Notes under the pieces: generated by a model
The model's database searches: none
Told to the model about the DNA's origin: nothing
The model's input: only the letters and a program-made list of their open reading frames with translations
NCBI GenBank assembly: GCA_001795615.1
Contig: MGKI01000001.1
Coordinates: 1-48,098, forward strand
Reading direction: 5' to 3'
Origin: Candidatus Yanofskybacteria bacterium RIFCSPLOWO2_01_FULL_42_49
GTDB lineage: Bacteria > Patescibacteriota > Minisyncoccia > 2-02-FULL-40-12 > GWA2-44-9
Length of the DNA stretch: 48,098 nt
Program-made: the position numbers and the translations under genes
Part shown: in pieces, positions 27,405 through 36,039 of the stretch
How the letters are laid out: each line of letters opens with the position of its first letter
Position numbering within the stretch: the first letter of the stretch is position 1

Positions 27405-27434
27405 ATTATACCACAAATGGTGGTATAAAGTCAA
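27405..27434 (-). promoter_or_regulatory. Promoter TTGACT-18-TATAAT with embedded operator-like palindrome TATACCAC-n5-GTGGTATA
   Basis: read on minus strand; palindrome 27407-27427 occupies spacer and -10. Confidence 0.7.
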
Positions 27435-27436
27435 TA

Positions 27437-27540
27437 GCTGTGTATCCTGAAAATAGTCCGAACCCATTTCGCCGCCTTTGGCGGCGGTGGCCAAAACTCT
27501 GAAAAATTGATTGAAAAATCTGAATCGCAATTCTGAATCT
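27437..27540. repeat. Inverted repeat A, left arm
   Basis: 57 bp identical to the reverse complement of 28378-28434, then diverged similarity. Confidence 0.9.
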
Positions 27541-27655
27541 GACAATTTCAAGTTTTTCTTTGGCGGAATTCGGATTACTGAAATTCTAACGAATTTCAGT
27601 CGTGGTAGCAAATTTTTGTTCTTTGAATTTATGAAAATGAAAGCGAGATAAAAAA

Positions 27656-27682
27656 AGACCCAGTATATTTCAACTGGGTCAC
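27656..27682 (-). terminator. Hairpin GACCCAGT-atatttca-ACTGGGTC with A/T tract
   Basis: downstream (minus strand) of 27794..28129. Confidence 0.7.
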
Positions 27683-27793
27683 TTACTCACTCCTAAAGAT
27701 CTCTCCTTCGTCCCTGCCGCCCGCGCCTCTTTCTGCGCGGAGCGGCCGTTGTGCCGTTCGCTTTATTGGGCTGAACGGCGTAGCCCCGACGCT

Positions 27794-28129
27794 CTACCGC
27801 GTTGAGATGCCGACGCCCAAAAGGTAGTCTGGCACTTCCTCGCCGCGGTCGCGTTTGTCGTTCGGATCGTAGCTGTCGCACTTGATGTACCCGTCCTTGT
27901 CCACGCTGTTGCGGACACAGGTTTCGGTCATCGGCCATGCGCGTCGCGGCTCGTCTTCGAAGACGACCCAGAAGCACAGACCTTCGGACTGCTGACTCGT
28001 GGCGCCGTACTTATGGCACACGGCGATGACAGCTTCGGGTCGTACGCGCTCGTTGCACGTGATGACGGCAACAACCGGTGTTGGAGCAGTGATGCCCCCT
28101 TCAAGCGGTGGAAAGAAATCCTTGTACAT
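27794..28129 (-). CDS. GC-rich hypothetical protein
   Basis: ATG after GGGAGA; MYKDFFPPLEGGITAPTPVVAVITCNERVRPEAVIAVCHKYGA...; own promoter and terminator. Confidence 0.65.
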   Translation of the reverse strand: MYKDFFPPLEGGITAPTPVVAVITCNERVRPEAVIAVCHKYGATSQQSEGLCFWVVFEDEPRRAWPMTETCVRNSVDKDGYIKCDSYDPNDKRDRGEEVPDYLLGVGISTR

Positions 28130-28186
28130 TGTCAATCTCCCTTCTTTATGGGTTGGGTAGTCAAGGTATCTGACTATCTGATGTTA

Positions 28187-28215
28187 ATTATACACCTATC
28201 AATATGATTTGTCAA
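28187..28215 (-). promoter_or_regulatory. Perfect-consensus sigma70 promoter TTGACA-17-TATAAT
   Basis: minus strand, upstream of 27794..28129. Confidence 0.85.
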
Positions 28216-28329
28216 GTTCAATCAAAACCAACAAAAAAGCCCTATTTCAGGCCATTTATGAGAGTATTAAAATTTTCTTTTATGAATATGGTTCGAGCCG
28301 ATATTTTTATCAGGTTCTTTGGCAGTTTT

Positions 28330-28434
28330 TTAATTCAGAATTGCGGTTCAGATTTTCAGACAGATTTTTCGGATTTCTGGCCACCGCCGCCAAAGGCGGC
28401 GAAATGGGTTCGGACTATTTTCAGGATACACAGC
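28330..28434. repeat. Inverted repeat A, right arm
   Basis: reverse complement of 27437-27540. Confidence 0.9.
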
Positions 28435-28532
28435 CATCGAGGATTTGTCAAAGAGTTGGAGGTCGCCTCGCTTCGCTCGGCGATTAAATCGTAAGGAGAA
28501 TTGGGCTTAAAAATCAGTTGGCGATTCTGAAG
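28431..28532. repeat. Inverted repeat B, left arm
   Basis: 102 bp, 2 mismatches to the reverse complement of 29930-30031. Confidence 0.97.
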
Positions 28533-28564
28533 TCAGAAATAAAAGAAAATTTTAATAAAATACT

Positions 28565-30040
28565 ATGAACATAAACAAATATGTAATCTACGTTCGGAAA
28601 AGTAGTGAAGAAGATGATAGGCAGGTTTTGAGTATTGAAGCTCAACTCGTTGAGCTCAAAGAATTTGCCGCCAAAGAAAAACTTGAAATTGTCGCCTCTT
28701 TCCAAGAGGCAAAAACTGCCAAAGAACCTGGGCGAACTTCGTTCGCCGAAATGCTGTCATTTTTGGAATCGGGAAAAGCAGATGGAATACTCTCTTGGCA
28801 TCCGGATAGATTGGCTCGTAATTCAATAGATGGAGGGAAGATTATCTACCTCATAGATAAAGAGATTATTAAATCATTGAAATTTCCTACTTTTTGGTTC
28901 GAGGCCACACCACAAGGAAAATTTATGCTCCAAATTGCTTTTGGTCAAAGTAAATATTATGTAGATAATCTTTCCGAGAATGTAAAAAGAGGCTTGAGAC
29001 AAAAAATTCGCCGAGGAGAAATGGTTGGTGTTGCGTCAACGGGTTATCTCAATGACCTAATAACCCATAAAATGGTTTTAGATCCTGAAAGAGCGCCATT
29101 TATCAAAAAACTTTTCGAGTTATACGCAACTGGAAATTACAATCTTGTAGAAATGGGCAGGATTGCCGAGAAAATTGGTTTAAGAAGTAGGAATGGCAAT
29201 CTTTTAACTCACAGTAATATCCAGTATATTCTCAAAAAACCATTTTATTATGGACTGATATATTTAAACGGCGAATTTTTTGAAGGAAGCCACGAGCCAA
29301 TCATTTCAAAGAAACTTTTTGATAAGGTTCAGGAAATAATGAAAGAAAAAGGCAAACCAAGAAAGAAAACCATCAAAAATAGGTTCTTGTTTCTTGGCTT
29401 AATGAAATGTGCTTGCGGATGTTCAATAACCGCTGAAATTAAAAAGGGACATCATTATTATCGTTGCACCAAGAAAAAAGAACCTTGTCCTGAAAAATAC
29501 CTACGAGAAGAAGCACTAACAGAACAAATCCAATCTTTTCTTCAAAAAGTTTCTTTGTCGAGCCAAGATATTGAAAAAGTTTTAGCAGAATTAGAAAAAG
29601 ACGAAATATCGGCAAAAGAAAAGGCCAAAACCGTTGTTAAAAATCTGAAAATAGAGTTAAGTGAGGTTGAGGTAAAACTCGAGAACTTATTGGACCTTTA
29701 TTTGGGCAAAGGACTTTCGCAAGATGAATATGCGCTCAAGAAACAAAAAATTCTCAACTTGAAAATCGAGCTACAAGACAAAATCAAAGATTTTGAACAA
29801 AAGGGCTTATCTTGGCTCGAACCGGCACGAGAGCTTGTTTTATCCTTGAATAAAGCCAACACTTTGCTTGGTTCGGATAATTATTCTGAAATGACTTCAT
29901 TTCTTAAAAATATCGGCTCGAACCATATTCTTCAGAATCGCCAACTGATTTTTAAGCCCAATTCTCCTTATGATTTAATCGCCGAGCGAAGCGAGGCGAC
30001 TTCCAACTCTTTGACAAATCCTCGATGGCTGCCGGGCTAG
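28565..30040 (+). CDS. Large serine recombinase (resolvase N-terminus + recombinase + zinc ribbon)
   Basis: YVIYVRKSSEEDDRQVLSIEAQLVEL; DGILSWHPDRLARNSIDGG; CACGCSITAEIKKGHHYYRCTKKKEPC. Confidence 0.95.
   Translation: MNINKYVIYVRKSSEEDDRQVLSIEAQLVELKEFAAKEKLEIVASFQEAKTAKEPGRTSFAEMLSFLESGKADGILSWHPDRLARNSIDGGKIIYLIDKEIIKSLKFPTFWFEATPQGKFMLQIAFGQSKYYVDNLSENVKRGLRQKIRRGEMVGVASTGYLNDLITHKMVLDPERAPFIKKLFELYATGNYNLVEMGRIAEKIGLRSRNGNLLTHSNIQYILKKPFYYGLIYLNGEFFEGSHEPIISKKLFDKVQEIMKEKGKPRKKTIKNRFLFLGLMKCACGCSITAEIKKGHHYYRCTKKKEPCPEKYLREEALTEQIQSFLQKVSLSSQDIEKVLAELEKDEISAKEKAKTVVKNLKIELSEVEVKLENLLDLYLGKGLSQDEYALKKQKILNLKIELQDKIKDFEQKGLSWLEPARELVLSLNKANTLLGSDNYSEMTSFLKNIGSNHILQNRQLIFKPNSPYDLIAERSEATSNSLTNPRWLPG
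29930..30031. repeat. Inverted repeat B, right arm (recombinase 3' end and tRNA 3' end)
   Basis: see left arm 28431-28532. Confidence 0.97.
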
Positions 30041-30100
30041 GGATCGAACCTAGATTCATGGATTCAGAGTCCATTTTCCTACCGATTAGAAGACCCGGCA
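30026..30100 (-). tRNA. tRNA-Gln (anticodon CTG)
   Basis: TGCCGGGTCTTCTAATCGGTAGGAAAATGGACTCTGAATCCATGAATCTAGGTTCGATCCCTAGCCCGGCAGCCA; cloverleaf, encoded CCA. Confidence 0.93.
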
Positions 30101-30181
30101 ATATTTGATAAATTTTACAATAAAAATAGCGTTTTTACAACGCCGTATTCGGAGTATTCGGATATCATTTGTAGATTTGGA

Positions 30182-31090
30182 TTATACTCTAAGGAATCTT
30201 CTTATCGCCACTAAACTTGAGACAACACCCAAAAGGACGCCGATGAAAAATACGAGAAATAAAAACTGGAATATGTTGGATAAAAAGTATGACGTCAAGC
30301 TCACACCCGGCATAAGCAATTCTATTTTCGGAGAAATAAAGAACAGCGCCGGATAGAATATCACAGCCGTAACCGAAGCGGCAAAAGCGCCGTACAATCC
30401 TCCTTCCACAAGATACGGAGCCTTGATGTGCCAGTTGGAACCGCCGACCAGTTTCATTATCTCTATCTCCTGTCTTTGATTGTATATCGTGAGCCGAATG
30501 GTGTTAAAGGTAACCAGAACGGCTATCGCCGCAAGAATCATTGTCATCAAAAAGCCCCAGTTCTGAATGCCGCCCGATATGCTTTGGAGACGGCCTATCA
30601 CTTTTTCATTTTCGTAAAAGTTTATTTTATCTATCACGCTTCTGAATTTATTGCCCTCCAGAAACTGAACCACCGATGCGAATTGCGCTGGATCATTGGC
30701 TTTGATGTTCAAAGAGGCCTGAAGAGGATTGAAATCCAACTCAGCGAGAGACTCCTGGATAGTGGCGTCGCCGGCGTGTCTTTCTTTAAACTCTTGAAGC
30801 GCTTCGGCTGCTGAAACATAGTCGACTTTTTTGACATTATCCAGCGCCTCAAGCTCCGATCTCACTCCCAATATGTCCTCCTCTGAAATATCCGGTTTGA
30901 AATAAGCGCTGATGTCGACTTTATCCTGAAGATTGGCCACCACCTGAGATGACAAAAAATTAACCGCCATAAGGCCGGCAAACAAAACGAGAACTAAAAC
31001 CATAACTCCGGTCGTACCGAAACTTATGTAGCGATTACGCTTAAAATTAGTCCAACCCACCGAAAAAATCCTTTTGAACGATTTTTTCAT
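30182..31090 (-). CDS. ftsX: Cell division protein FtsX
   Basis: Permease topology; MKLVGGSNWHIKAPYLVEG; next to ftsE. Confidence 0.93.
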   Translation of the reverse strand: MKKSFKRIFSVGWTNFKRNRYISFGTTGVMVLVLVLFAGLMAVNFLSSQVVANLQDKVDISAYFKPDISEEDILGVRSELEALDNVKKVDYVSAAEALQEFKERHAGDATIQESLAELDFNPLQASLNIKANDPAQFASVVQFLEGNKFRSVIDKINFYENEKVIGRLQSISGGIQNWGFLMTMILAAIAVLVTFNTIRLTIYNQRQEIEIMKLVGGSNWHIKAPYLVEGGLYGAFAASVTAVIFYPALFFISPKIELLMPGVSLTSYFLSNIFQFLFLVFFIGVLLGVVSSLVAIRRFLRV

Positions 31091-31104
31091 AAATTCTAAA
31101 TCCT

Positions 31105-31153
31105 AAAATATATCATCTAAAAATTACTTTGTAATTTTTAGATGATATATTTT
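31105..31153. repeat. Perfect 23-bp-arm palindrome between ftsE and ftsX, overlapping the ftsE stop
   Basis: AAAATATATCATCTAAAAATTAC-ttt-GTAATTTTTAGATGATATATTTT. Confidence 0.95.
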
Positions 31154-31821
31154 CCGTTTACCACTTGATCGCGGATAATTTTCCCCTTTTCCATCGTCAC
31201 CACTCTTTTCCCTATAACATTTACGACTTCCCTGTTGTGGGTAGCCAGTATCACCGTCGTTCCCAATTCGTTTATCTTCATGAGTAATTTTACCACATCG
31301 TAAGTATTCATTAAATCTAAATTGCCGGTCGGCTCATCAGCCAGAATTATCCTCGGCCGATGGATAAGCGCCCTCGCAATGGCCAGGCGCTGCTTTTCTC
31401 CGCCGGACATCTGATGAGGAAAGTTTTGGGCCTTATCCGACAAGCCGACGATATTGAGCACTTTCGGCACATCAGTATTTACTTCTTCTTCATCCACCCC
31501 GCAAACCTCAAGAGCAAAGGCAACATTTTCAAAAGCGTTCTTATTGGTAAGAAGCTTGAAATCCTGATATACGGTCCCTATTTTCCTTCTCAAAAGAGGC
31601 ACTTCCCCACTTGAAAGCGTAGCCAGATTAACGCCATCCAGGATCACCTCTCCGCCACGAGGAGACAGTTCTCTGGTAAGGAGGCGGAGTAAGGTTGACT
31701 TGCCGGCGCCGGACGGCCCGACGAGAGATACAAATTCGCCATGCCCTATCTTTAAGTTCACTCCGCTCAAGGCCATGAAATCATCATCGTAAACAGTAGA
31801 AACATGCTTTAGCTCAATCAT
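31138..31821 (-). CDS. ftsE: Cell division ATP-binding protein FtsE
   Basis: GPSGAGKSTLLRLL; MSGGEKQRLAIARAL; ILADEPTGNLD. Confidence 0.95.
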   Translation of the reverse strand: MIELKHVSTVYDDDFMALSGVNLKIGHGEFVSLVGPSGAGKSTLLRLLTRELSPRGGEVILDGVNLATLSSGEVPLLRRKIGTVYQDFKLLTNKNAFENVAFALEVCGVDEEEVNTDVPKVLNIVGLSDKAQNFPHQMSGGEKQRLAIARALIHRPRIILADEPTGNLDLMNTYDVVKLLMKINELGTTVILATHNREVVNVIGKRVVTMEKGKIIRDQVVNGKYII

Positions 31822-31894
31822 GAGTTAAGTTTATCAAGTTCATCAAGTTTATCAAGTTAAAAAATCAAACGCCCTTACAAACTTTATGAACTTT

Positions 31895-32611
31895 CTACTT
31901 GATGAATTTATCAAGCTCGCCGTCCAGAACTTTTTCCGGCTGGGATGACTTTGTCCCGGTTCGATGATCTTTGACCATCTGATACGGGTGCAAAACATAT
32001 GAACGAATCTGGCTTCCCCATTCTATGGAAACATGGGACTTGAGTTCAGATATTTCCCGGGCTCTTTCAATTTCCATCCTTTGAACCAATTTAGAACAAA
32101 GCACTTGAATCGCCTTTTCTTTGTTTTGCGCCTGCGATCGTTCGGACTGAACAGCAACAGAAATACCAGTAGGAAGATGCGTAACGCGGACGGCGGTTTC
32201 CAGTTTATTCACATTCTGGCCTCCCGGACCGGAGGAGCGGAAAGTCTCAACCCTTAACTCAGCCGGGTTGAGTTTAACTTCTGCCCCAACCACCTCCGGT
32301 AATATCTCCACCATTGCAAACGATGTGTGGCGAAGTTTTTTTGCCGAAAAAGGTGAAATGCGGACTAGCCTATGCACCCCTGATTCGTTTTTTAAGAGTT
32401 CGTACGCATTGTCGCCTTTCATTTCTGCCGATGCGCTTTTTATCCCTTTCTGTTCACCAAGGGACTGGTGAAGCACGGTAAATTGCCAGCCCTGTTTTTG
32501 AGCATACCTTTGATACATTCTAAAAAGCATTGAAGCCCAATCTTGGGCATCAACTCCGCCAGCACCGGCATATACGGATAGTAATGCTTTATTTTTTACA
32601 TATTCTGACAT
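31895..32611 (-). CDS. prfB: Peptide chain release factor 2, short form lacking N-terminal domain 1
   Basis: [70 protein letters not shown]. Confidence 0.85.
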   Translation of the reverse strand: MSEYVKNKALLSVYAGAGGVDAQDWASMLFRMYQRYAQKQGWQFTVLHQSLGEQKGIKSASAEMKGDNAYELLKNESGVHRLVRISPFSAKKLRHTSFAMVEILPEVVGAEVKLNPAELRVETFRSSGPGGQNVNKLETAVRVTHLPTGISVAVQSERSQAQNKEKAIQVLCSKLVQRMEIERAREISELKSHVSIEWGSQIRSYVLHPYQMVKDHRTGTKSSQPEKVLDGELDKFIK

Positions 32612-32737
32612 GTTAAAAACTATGCCAGAAAATTCTGTTCATTTCAAATTAAATCTGCCCCCATGCTCCTGTGGACTTTCTCAAATAATTGTGGCAAAAT
32701 CTTGCCAAATTTGATTTTTGAAAACAAGGACACTGCA

Positions 32738-34549
32738 ATGAAAGAAATGCATCCCTTCAAAGCAGTAGCCGTTGTACTTGGTATTTTCATTCTCGGATAC
32801 ATAGTATATGCCGCCGCTGTCTCAACTAATGAACATCGGGCATCGCAAGAAATCAGTTTCAGCGAATTTATGAAACAAGCGACAAATCGGCAAGTCAAGA
32901 GCGTGGTCATTACGGGAAATAAAGTATTCGGCCAAACAACTTCCGACACTCAATTCCATACCGTTGTATCGGATCAATACGAAGGCCTCGGCAACCAGTT
33001 AGTCGAAAATGGCGTGGAAATTAATGTAAAAGAAGCAACGGAAGGTTTAGGGTGGCGACTGTTTTTTGGAGTAGGCCCGATTTTGCTTCTTGTCGGATTC
33101 TGGGTATTTTTTATGAAACAAATCCGAACAGGCGGGCCGGGCATGATGACTTTCAACAAGTCAAAAGCAAAACTAGTCTCGCCGCAAAAGGACAAAAAAA
33201 CTTTCGCCGATGTGGCCGGAGTAGACGAAGCCAAAGAAGAGCTTCAAGAGATAGTGGAGTTTTTAAAAAACCCTCTTAGGTTTACAAACATCGGGGCTAG
33301 AATTCCAAAAGGCGTCCTACTAGTGGGACCACCGGGAACGGGCAAGACCCTCTTGGCGCGCGCTGTCGCCGGTGAAGCGAATGTCCCCTTCTATACCATC
33401 AGCGGCTCCGATTTTGTTGAAATGTTCGTCGGCGTAGGCGCGTCGCGCGTTAGAAACTTATTTGAGCAAGGCAACAAGAATGCCCCTTGCATCATATTTA
33501 TAGACGAAATCGATGCCGTTGGCCGGCATCGCGGCGCAGGCCTTGGCGGCGGCCACGACGAACGCGAACAGACGCTCAATCAGCTGCTGGTCGAAATGGA
33601 CGGATTCGATTCAAACACAGGAGTAATTCTTGTCGCCGCAACAAACCGCCCCGACATTCTCGACCCGGCGTTGCTCCGGCCAGGTCGATTCGATCGCCGT
33701 GTTGTAGTTAACCGTCCGGATGTAAGAGGGCGTGAAGGAATTCTGGCGGTACACACCCGCAAAATACCGATGTCAGACGATGTTAACATCCAGACGCTAG
33801 CGCGAGGCACATCGGGATTCTCCGGTGCCGACCTGGCAAATCTAATCAACGAAGCAGCTCTTCATGCAGCGGGATACAATCAAAAAACAGTCCGGATGAT
33901 GGACTTCGAATTTGCCAAAGATAAAGTCCTCATGGGCTCGGAGCGTCGCTCAATGGTAATCAGCGAAGAGGAAAAGCGCATCACGGCTGTTCATGAAGCC
34001 GGACACGCTTTGTTGGCAGTCCTTCTTCCTAACGCTGACCCGATCCATAAAGTAACGATCATCCCCCGCGGAATGGCATTGGGACTGACCCAGCAACTGC
34101 CGTTGGACGACAAGCATAATTACTCGCGCGAGTATTTGATGGACCGGGTTGCCATTCTTCTCGGCGGAAGAATCGCGGAGGAAATCACGAGAGGAATCCT
34201 CACAACCGGCGCCGGAAATGATTTAGAACGGGCAACGGAATTGTCGCGCCAAATGGTTTGCGAATGGGGAATGAGCGAAGCTATAGGCCCTCTGACATTC
34301 GGAAAGAAAGAAGAAGAAATTTTCCTTGGACGCGATATCGCCCAACACCAGAATTACAGCGAAGACACCGCTTTAAAAATTGATCAAGAAATCAAGAAAG
34401 TTGTTACCGATAACTACGAACGCGCCAGAAAACTGCTTGAAGCTAACAAATCTTCACTGATGGCTATTGCCAAAGAGTTACTATCGCACGAAGTCCTTGA
34501 CGCTGACCAGATTAAACAACTCGTAAATCAGACGACAACCCAAAGTTAA
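32738..34549 (+). CDS. ftsH: ATP-dependent zinc metalloprotease FtsH
   Basis: [38 protein letters not shown]; start at MKEMHPF after AAGGA. Confidence 0.97.
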   Translation: MKEMHPFKAVAVVLGIFILGYIVYAAAVSTNEHRASQEISFSEFMKQATNRQVKSVVITGNKVFGQTTSDTQFHTVVSDQYEGLGNQLVENGVEINVKEATEGLGWRLFFGVGPILLLVGFWVFFMKQIRTGGPGMMTFNKSKAKLVSPQKDKKTFADVAGVDEAKEELQEIVEFLKNPLRFTNIGARIPKGVLLVGPPGTGKTLLARAVAGEANVPFYTISGSDFVEMFVGVGASRVRNLFEQGNKNAPCIIFIDEIDAVGRHRGAGLGGGHDEREQTLNQLLVEMDGFDSNTGVILVAATNRPDILDPALLRPGRFDRRVVVNRPDVRGREGILAVHTRKIPMSDDVNIQTLARGTSGFSGADLANLINEAALHAAGYNQKTVRMMDFEFAKDKVLMGSERRSMVISEEEKRITAVHEAGHALLAVLLPNADPIHKVTIIPRGMALGLTQQLPLDDKHNYSREYLMDRVAILLGGRIAEEITRGILTTGAGNDLERATELSRQMVCEWGMSEAIGPLTFGKKEEEIFLGRDIAQHQNYSEDTALKIDQEIKKVVTDNYERARKLLEANKSSLMAIAKELLSHEVLDADQIKQLVNQTTTQS

Positions 34550-34559
34550 GTTTAAATTT

Positions 34560-34586
34560 CACCCTGCCTTAAGCGGGGTTTTTGTT
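34560..34586 (+). terminator. Intrinsic terminator of ftsH
   Basis: CCCTGCcttaaGCGGGGTTTTT. Confidence 0.75.
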
Positions 34587-34625
34587 GTAAAAATGGGAAA
34601 TTTAATGTATTTTTATGCTATATTC

Positions 34626-34701
34626 GCCGCCTTAGCTCAGCTAGTAGAGCAGCATTTTCGTAAAATGAAGGTCCCCAGTGCAAATCTGGGAGGCGGCTCC
34701 A
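34626..34701 (+). tRNA. tRNA-Thr (anticodon CGT)
   Basis: GCCGCCTTAGCTCAGCTAGTAGAGCAGCATTTTCGTAAAATGAAGGTCCCCAGTGCAAATCTGGGAGGCGGCTCCA. Confidence 0.93.
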
Positions 34702-34708
34702 AATATAG

Positions 34709-34779
34709 GCGGGTGTAGTACAGTGGCAGTACGATTGCTTCCCAAGCAATAGACGGGAGTTCGATCCTCCTCACCCGCT
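34709..34779 (+). tRNA. tRNA-Gly (anticodon CCC)
   Basis: GCGGGTGTAGTACAGTGGCAGTACGATTGCTTCCCAAGCAATAGACGGGAGTTCGATCCTCCTCACCCGCT. Confidence 0.93.
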
Positions 34780-35144
34780 CAAAATCCCAAGAGCCAGTAC
34801 CACCATTTTTTATAGTTGGGCAGATTGTCTAAAGAAAATTTTTCCGAAGAAGACGCCGTACTGGGAGTTGAGTCCCGATACACAAACACCACTTCTTCTC
34901 CCTGTCCTTTATAGTTCATTCTCGAGCGGGCTTCCCTCTCAAGAAAAGCGGGGTTGTCAAAATTGTTGACTAATTTTTCAAGAATTTGGTTATTTTTTTT
35001 GACTTCCTCTATTTTTGATTCCATGTTTTTTGCCTCTCTCTTTGCTTCGTCTTTTTCCAACTCAACCGAAACCGTTGAGAACAGCATCCACGCCAAAAAT
35101 AAAGAAACAACCCCCGTAAAAAATTTCGAGTTTATCCAGCGCAT
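34779..35144 (-). CDS. Septum formation initiator (FtsB/DivIC-like)
   Basis: N-terminal TM, coiled coil, LVNNFDNPAFLEREARSRMNYKGQGEEVVFVY. Confidence 0.8.
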   Translation of the reverse strand: MRWINSKFFTGVVSLFLAWMLFSTVSVELEKDEAKREAKNMESKIEEVKKNNQILEKLVNNFDNPAFLEREARSRMNYKGQGEEVVFVYRDSTPSTASSSEKFSLDNLPNYKKWWYWLLGF

Positions 35145-35146
35145 TT

Positions 35147-35629
35147 TTAATGGACCGGCACACCGGCCCGTATCCGATTAATCGTTTCAACAACACTGGC
35201 TGGCGACGGAACCTTGTCAAAAATTACTTCGCTTCCTGACGGCGTCTTTATGACCAGCTTTCCGTAACGGCCGATTAGCGCCGGCAGGCCGATTTGCTTA
35301 AAACTGATATCGTATATATCTCTGTACAAAAGTTCCGTTACCGTCTTTGAAAACGCGCTGTGCCTGATGTCTAATATTATCCTTTGGTTCGTTATGACCA
35401 GGGCGTTTTTGCGCCAGACATAAATCTTGTATAAAATAACGAGGGTGGCAAACAGAACGACCGCCGCCGTTATTTCCCAAGAGTAGCCGAATATCACTAG
35501 ATCCATTCTGTAAAAAGCGGCCGCCGCCAAACCGGCAAAAATTACAGGCCAAGCAACGGCTCCCGCTACAATGGAGCGATGCTGTCGAATCGTTTTAATA
35601 ACTTCCTCGTTTTCTCTTAATTTCAGCAT
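35147..35629 (-). CDS. PH-domain (bPH2-like) membrane protein
   Basis: Two TM helices then RKNALVITNQRIILDIRHSAFSKTVTELLYRDIYDISF. Confidence 0.7.
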   Translation of the reverse strand: MLKLRENEEVIKTIRQHRSIVAGAVAWPVIFAGLAAAAFYRMDLVIFGYSWEITAAVVLFATLVILYKIYVWRKNALVITNQRIILDIRHSAFSKTVTELLYRDIYDISFKQIGLPALIGRYGKLVIKTPSGSEVIFDKVPSPASVVETINRIRAGVPVH

Positions 35630-35683
35630 AATAAAGGTGCCCTTTGTTTTTAAAATTTTGTGGTATAATATTTAATTGTCGCC

Positions 35684-35782
35684 ATGTTTGATAAAAAACT
35701 GCTTCGCATAATCACCATAATCGTCGCCGTCCTAACCGCCCTAAGCATGATCGGTTTTTTGTTCCTGCCTTTAGTATACTAA
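35684..35782 (+). CDS. Small (32 aa) single-TM protein
   Basis: MFDKKLLRIITIIVAVLTALSMIGFLFLPLVY; TATAAT at 35663-35668 upstream; below the length cut-off of the ORF track. Confidence 0.45.
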   Translation: MFDKKLLRIITIIVAVLTALSMIGFLFLPLVY

Positions 35783-35832
35783 ATAAACAGGTAATTTCTA
35801 ATATCTAATTACTAATTTCTAATAAAAACCAG

Positions 35833-35979
35833 ATGTCTAATTCTAAAAAATTTGACTTAGAAGAAAGAACAGCTAGGTTCGGAGAAGACGTTATTGAATT
35901 TGCCAAGAAGGTCACTAAAAATGAATTGAACTTAATATTTACGGCAATCGTGAAAAAATCTCGTTCTAACGAAAAATAG
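35833..35979 (+). pseudogene. Internally deleted four-helix-bundle (S23/IVP-like) mini-ORF, 48 aa
   Basis: MSNSKKFDLEERTARFGEDVIEFAKKVTKNELNLIFTAIVKKSRSNEK: S23-like start joined directly to an S23-like end. Confidence 0.5.
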
Positions 35980-36039
35980 TTTTTGGAAATTTAGTAATTA
36001 AGAATTTCATTAGAAATTAGATATTAGTAATTAGAAATT

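Noticed and set aside
32691-32706. TGGCAAAATCTTGCCA palindrome as a heat-shock (CIRCE-like) operator of ftsH
   Set aside because: It does not match the CIRCE consensus and is a single short palindrome; not enough support.
33052-33849. Alternative-frame ORFs within ftsH
   Set aside because: ftsH is clearly coding and continuous; alternative frames look like GC-driven artefacts.
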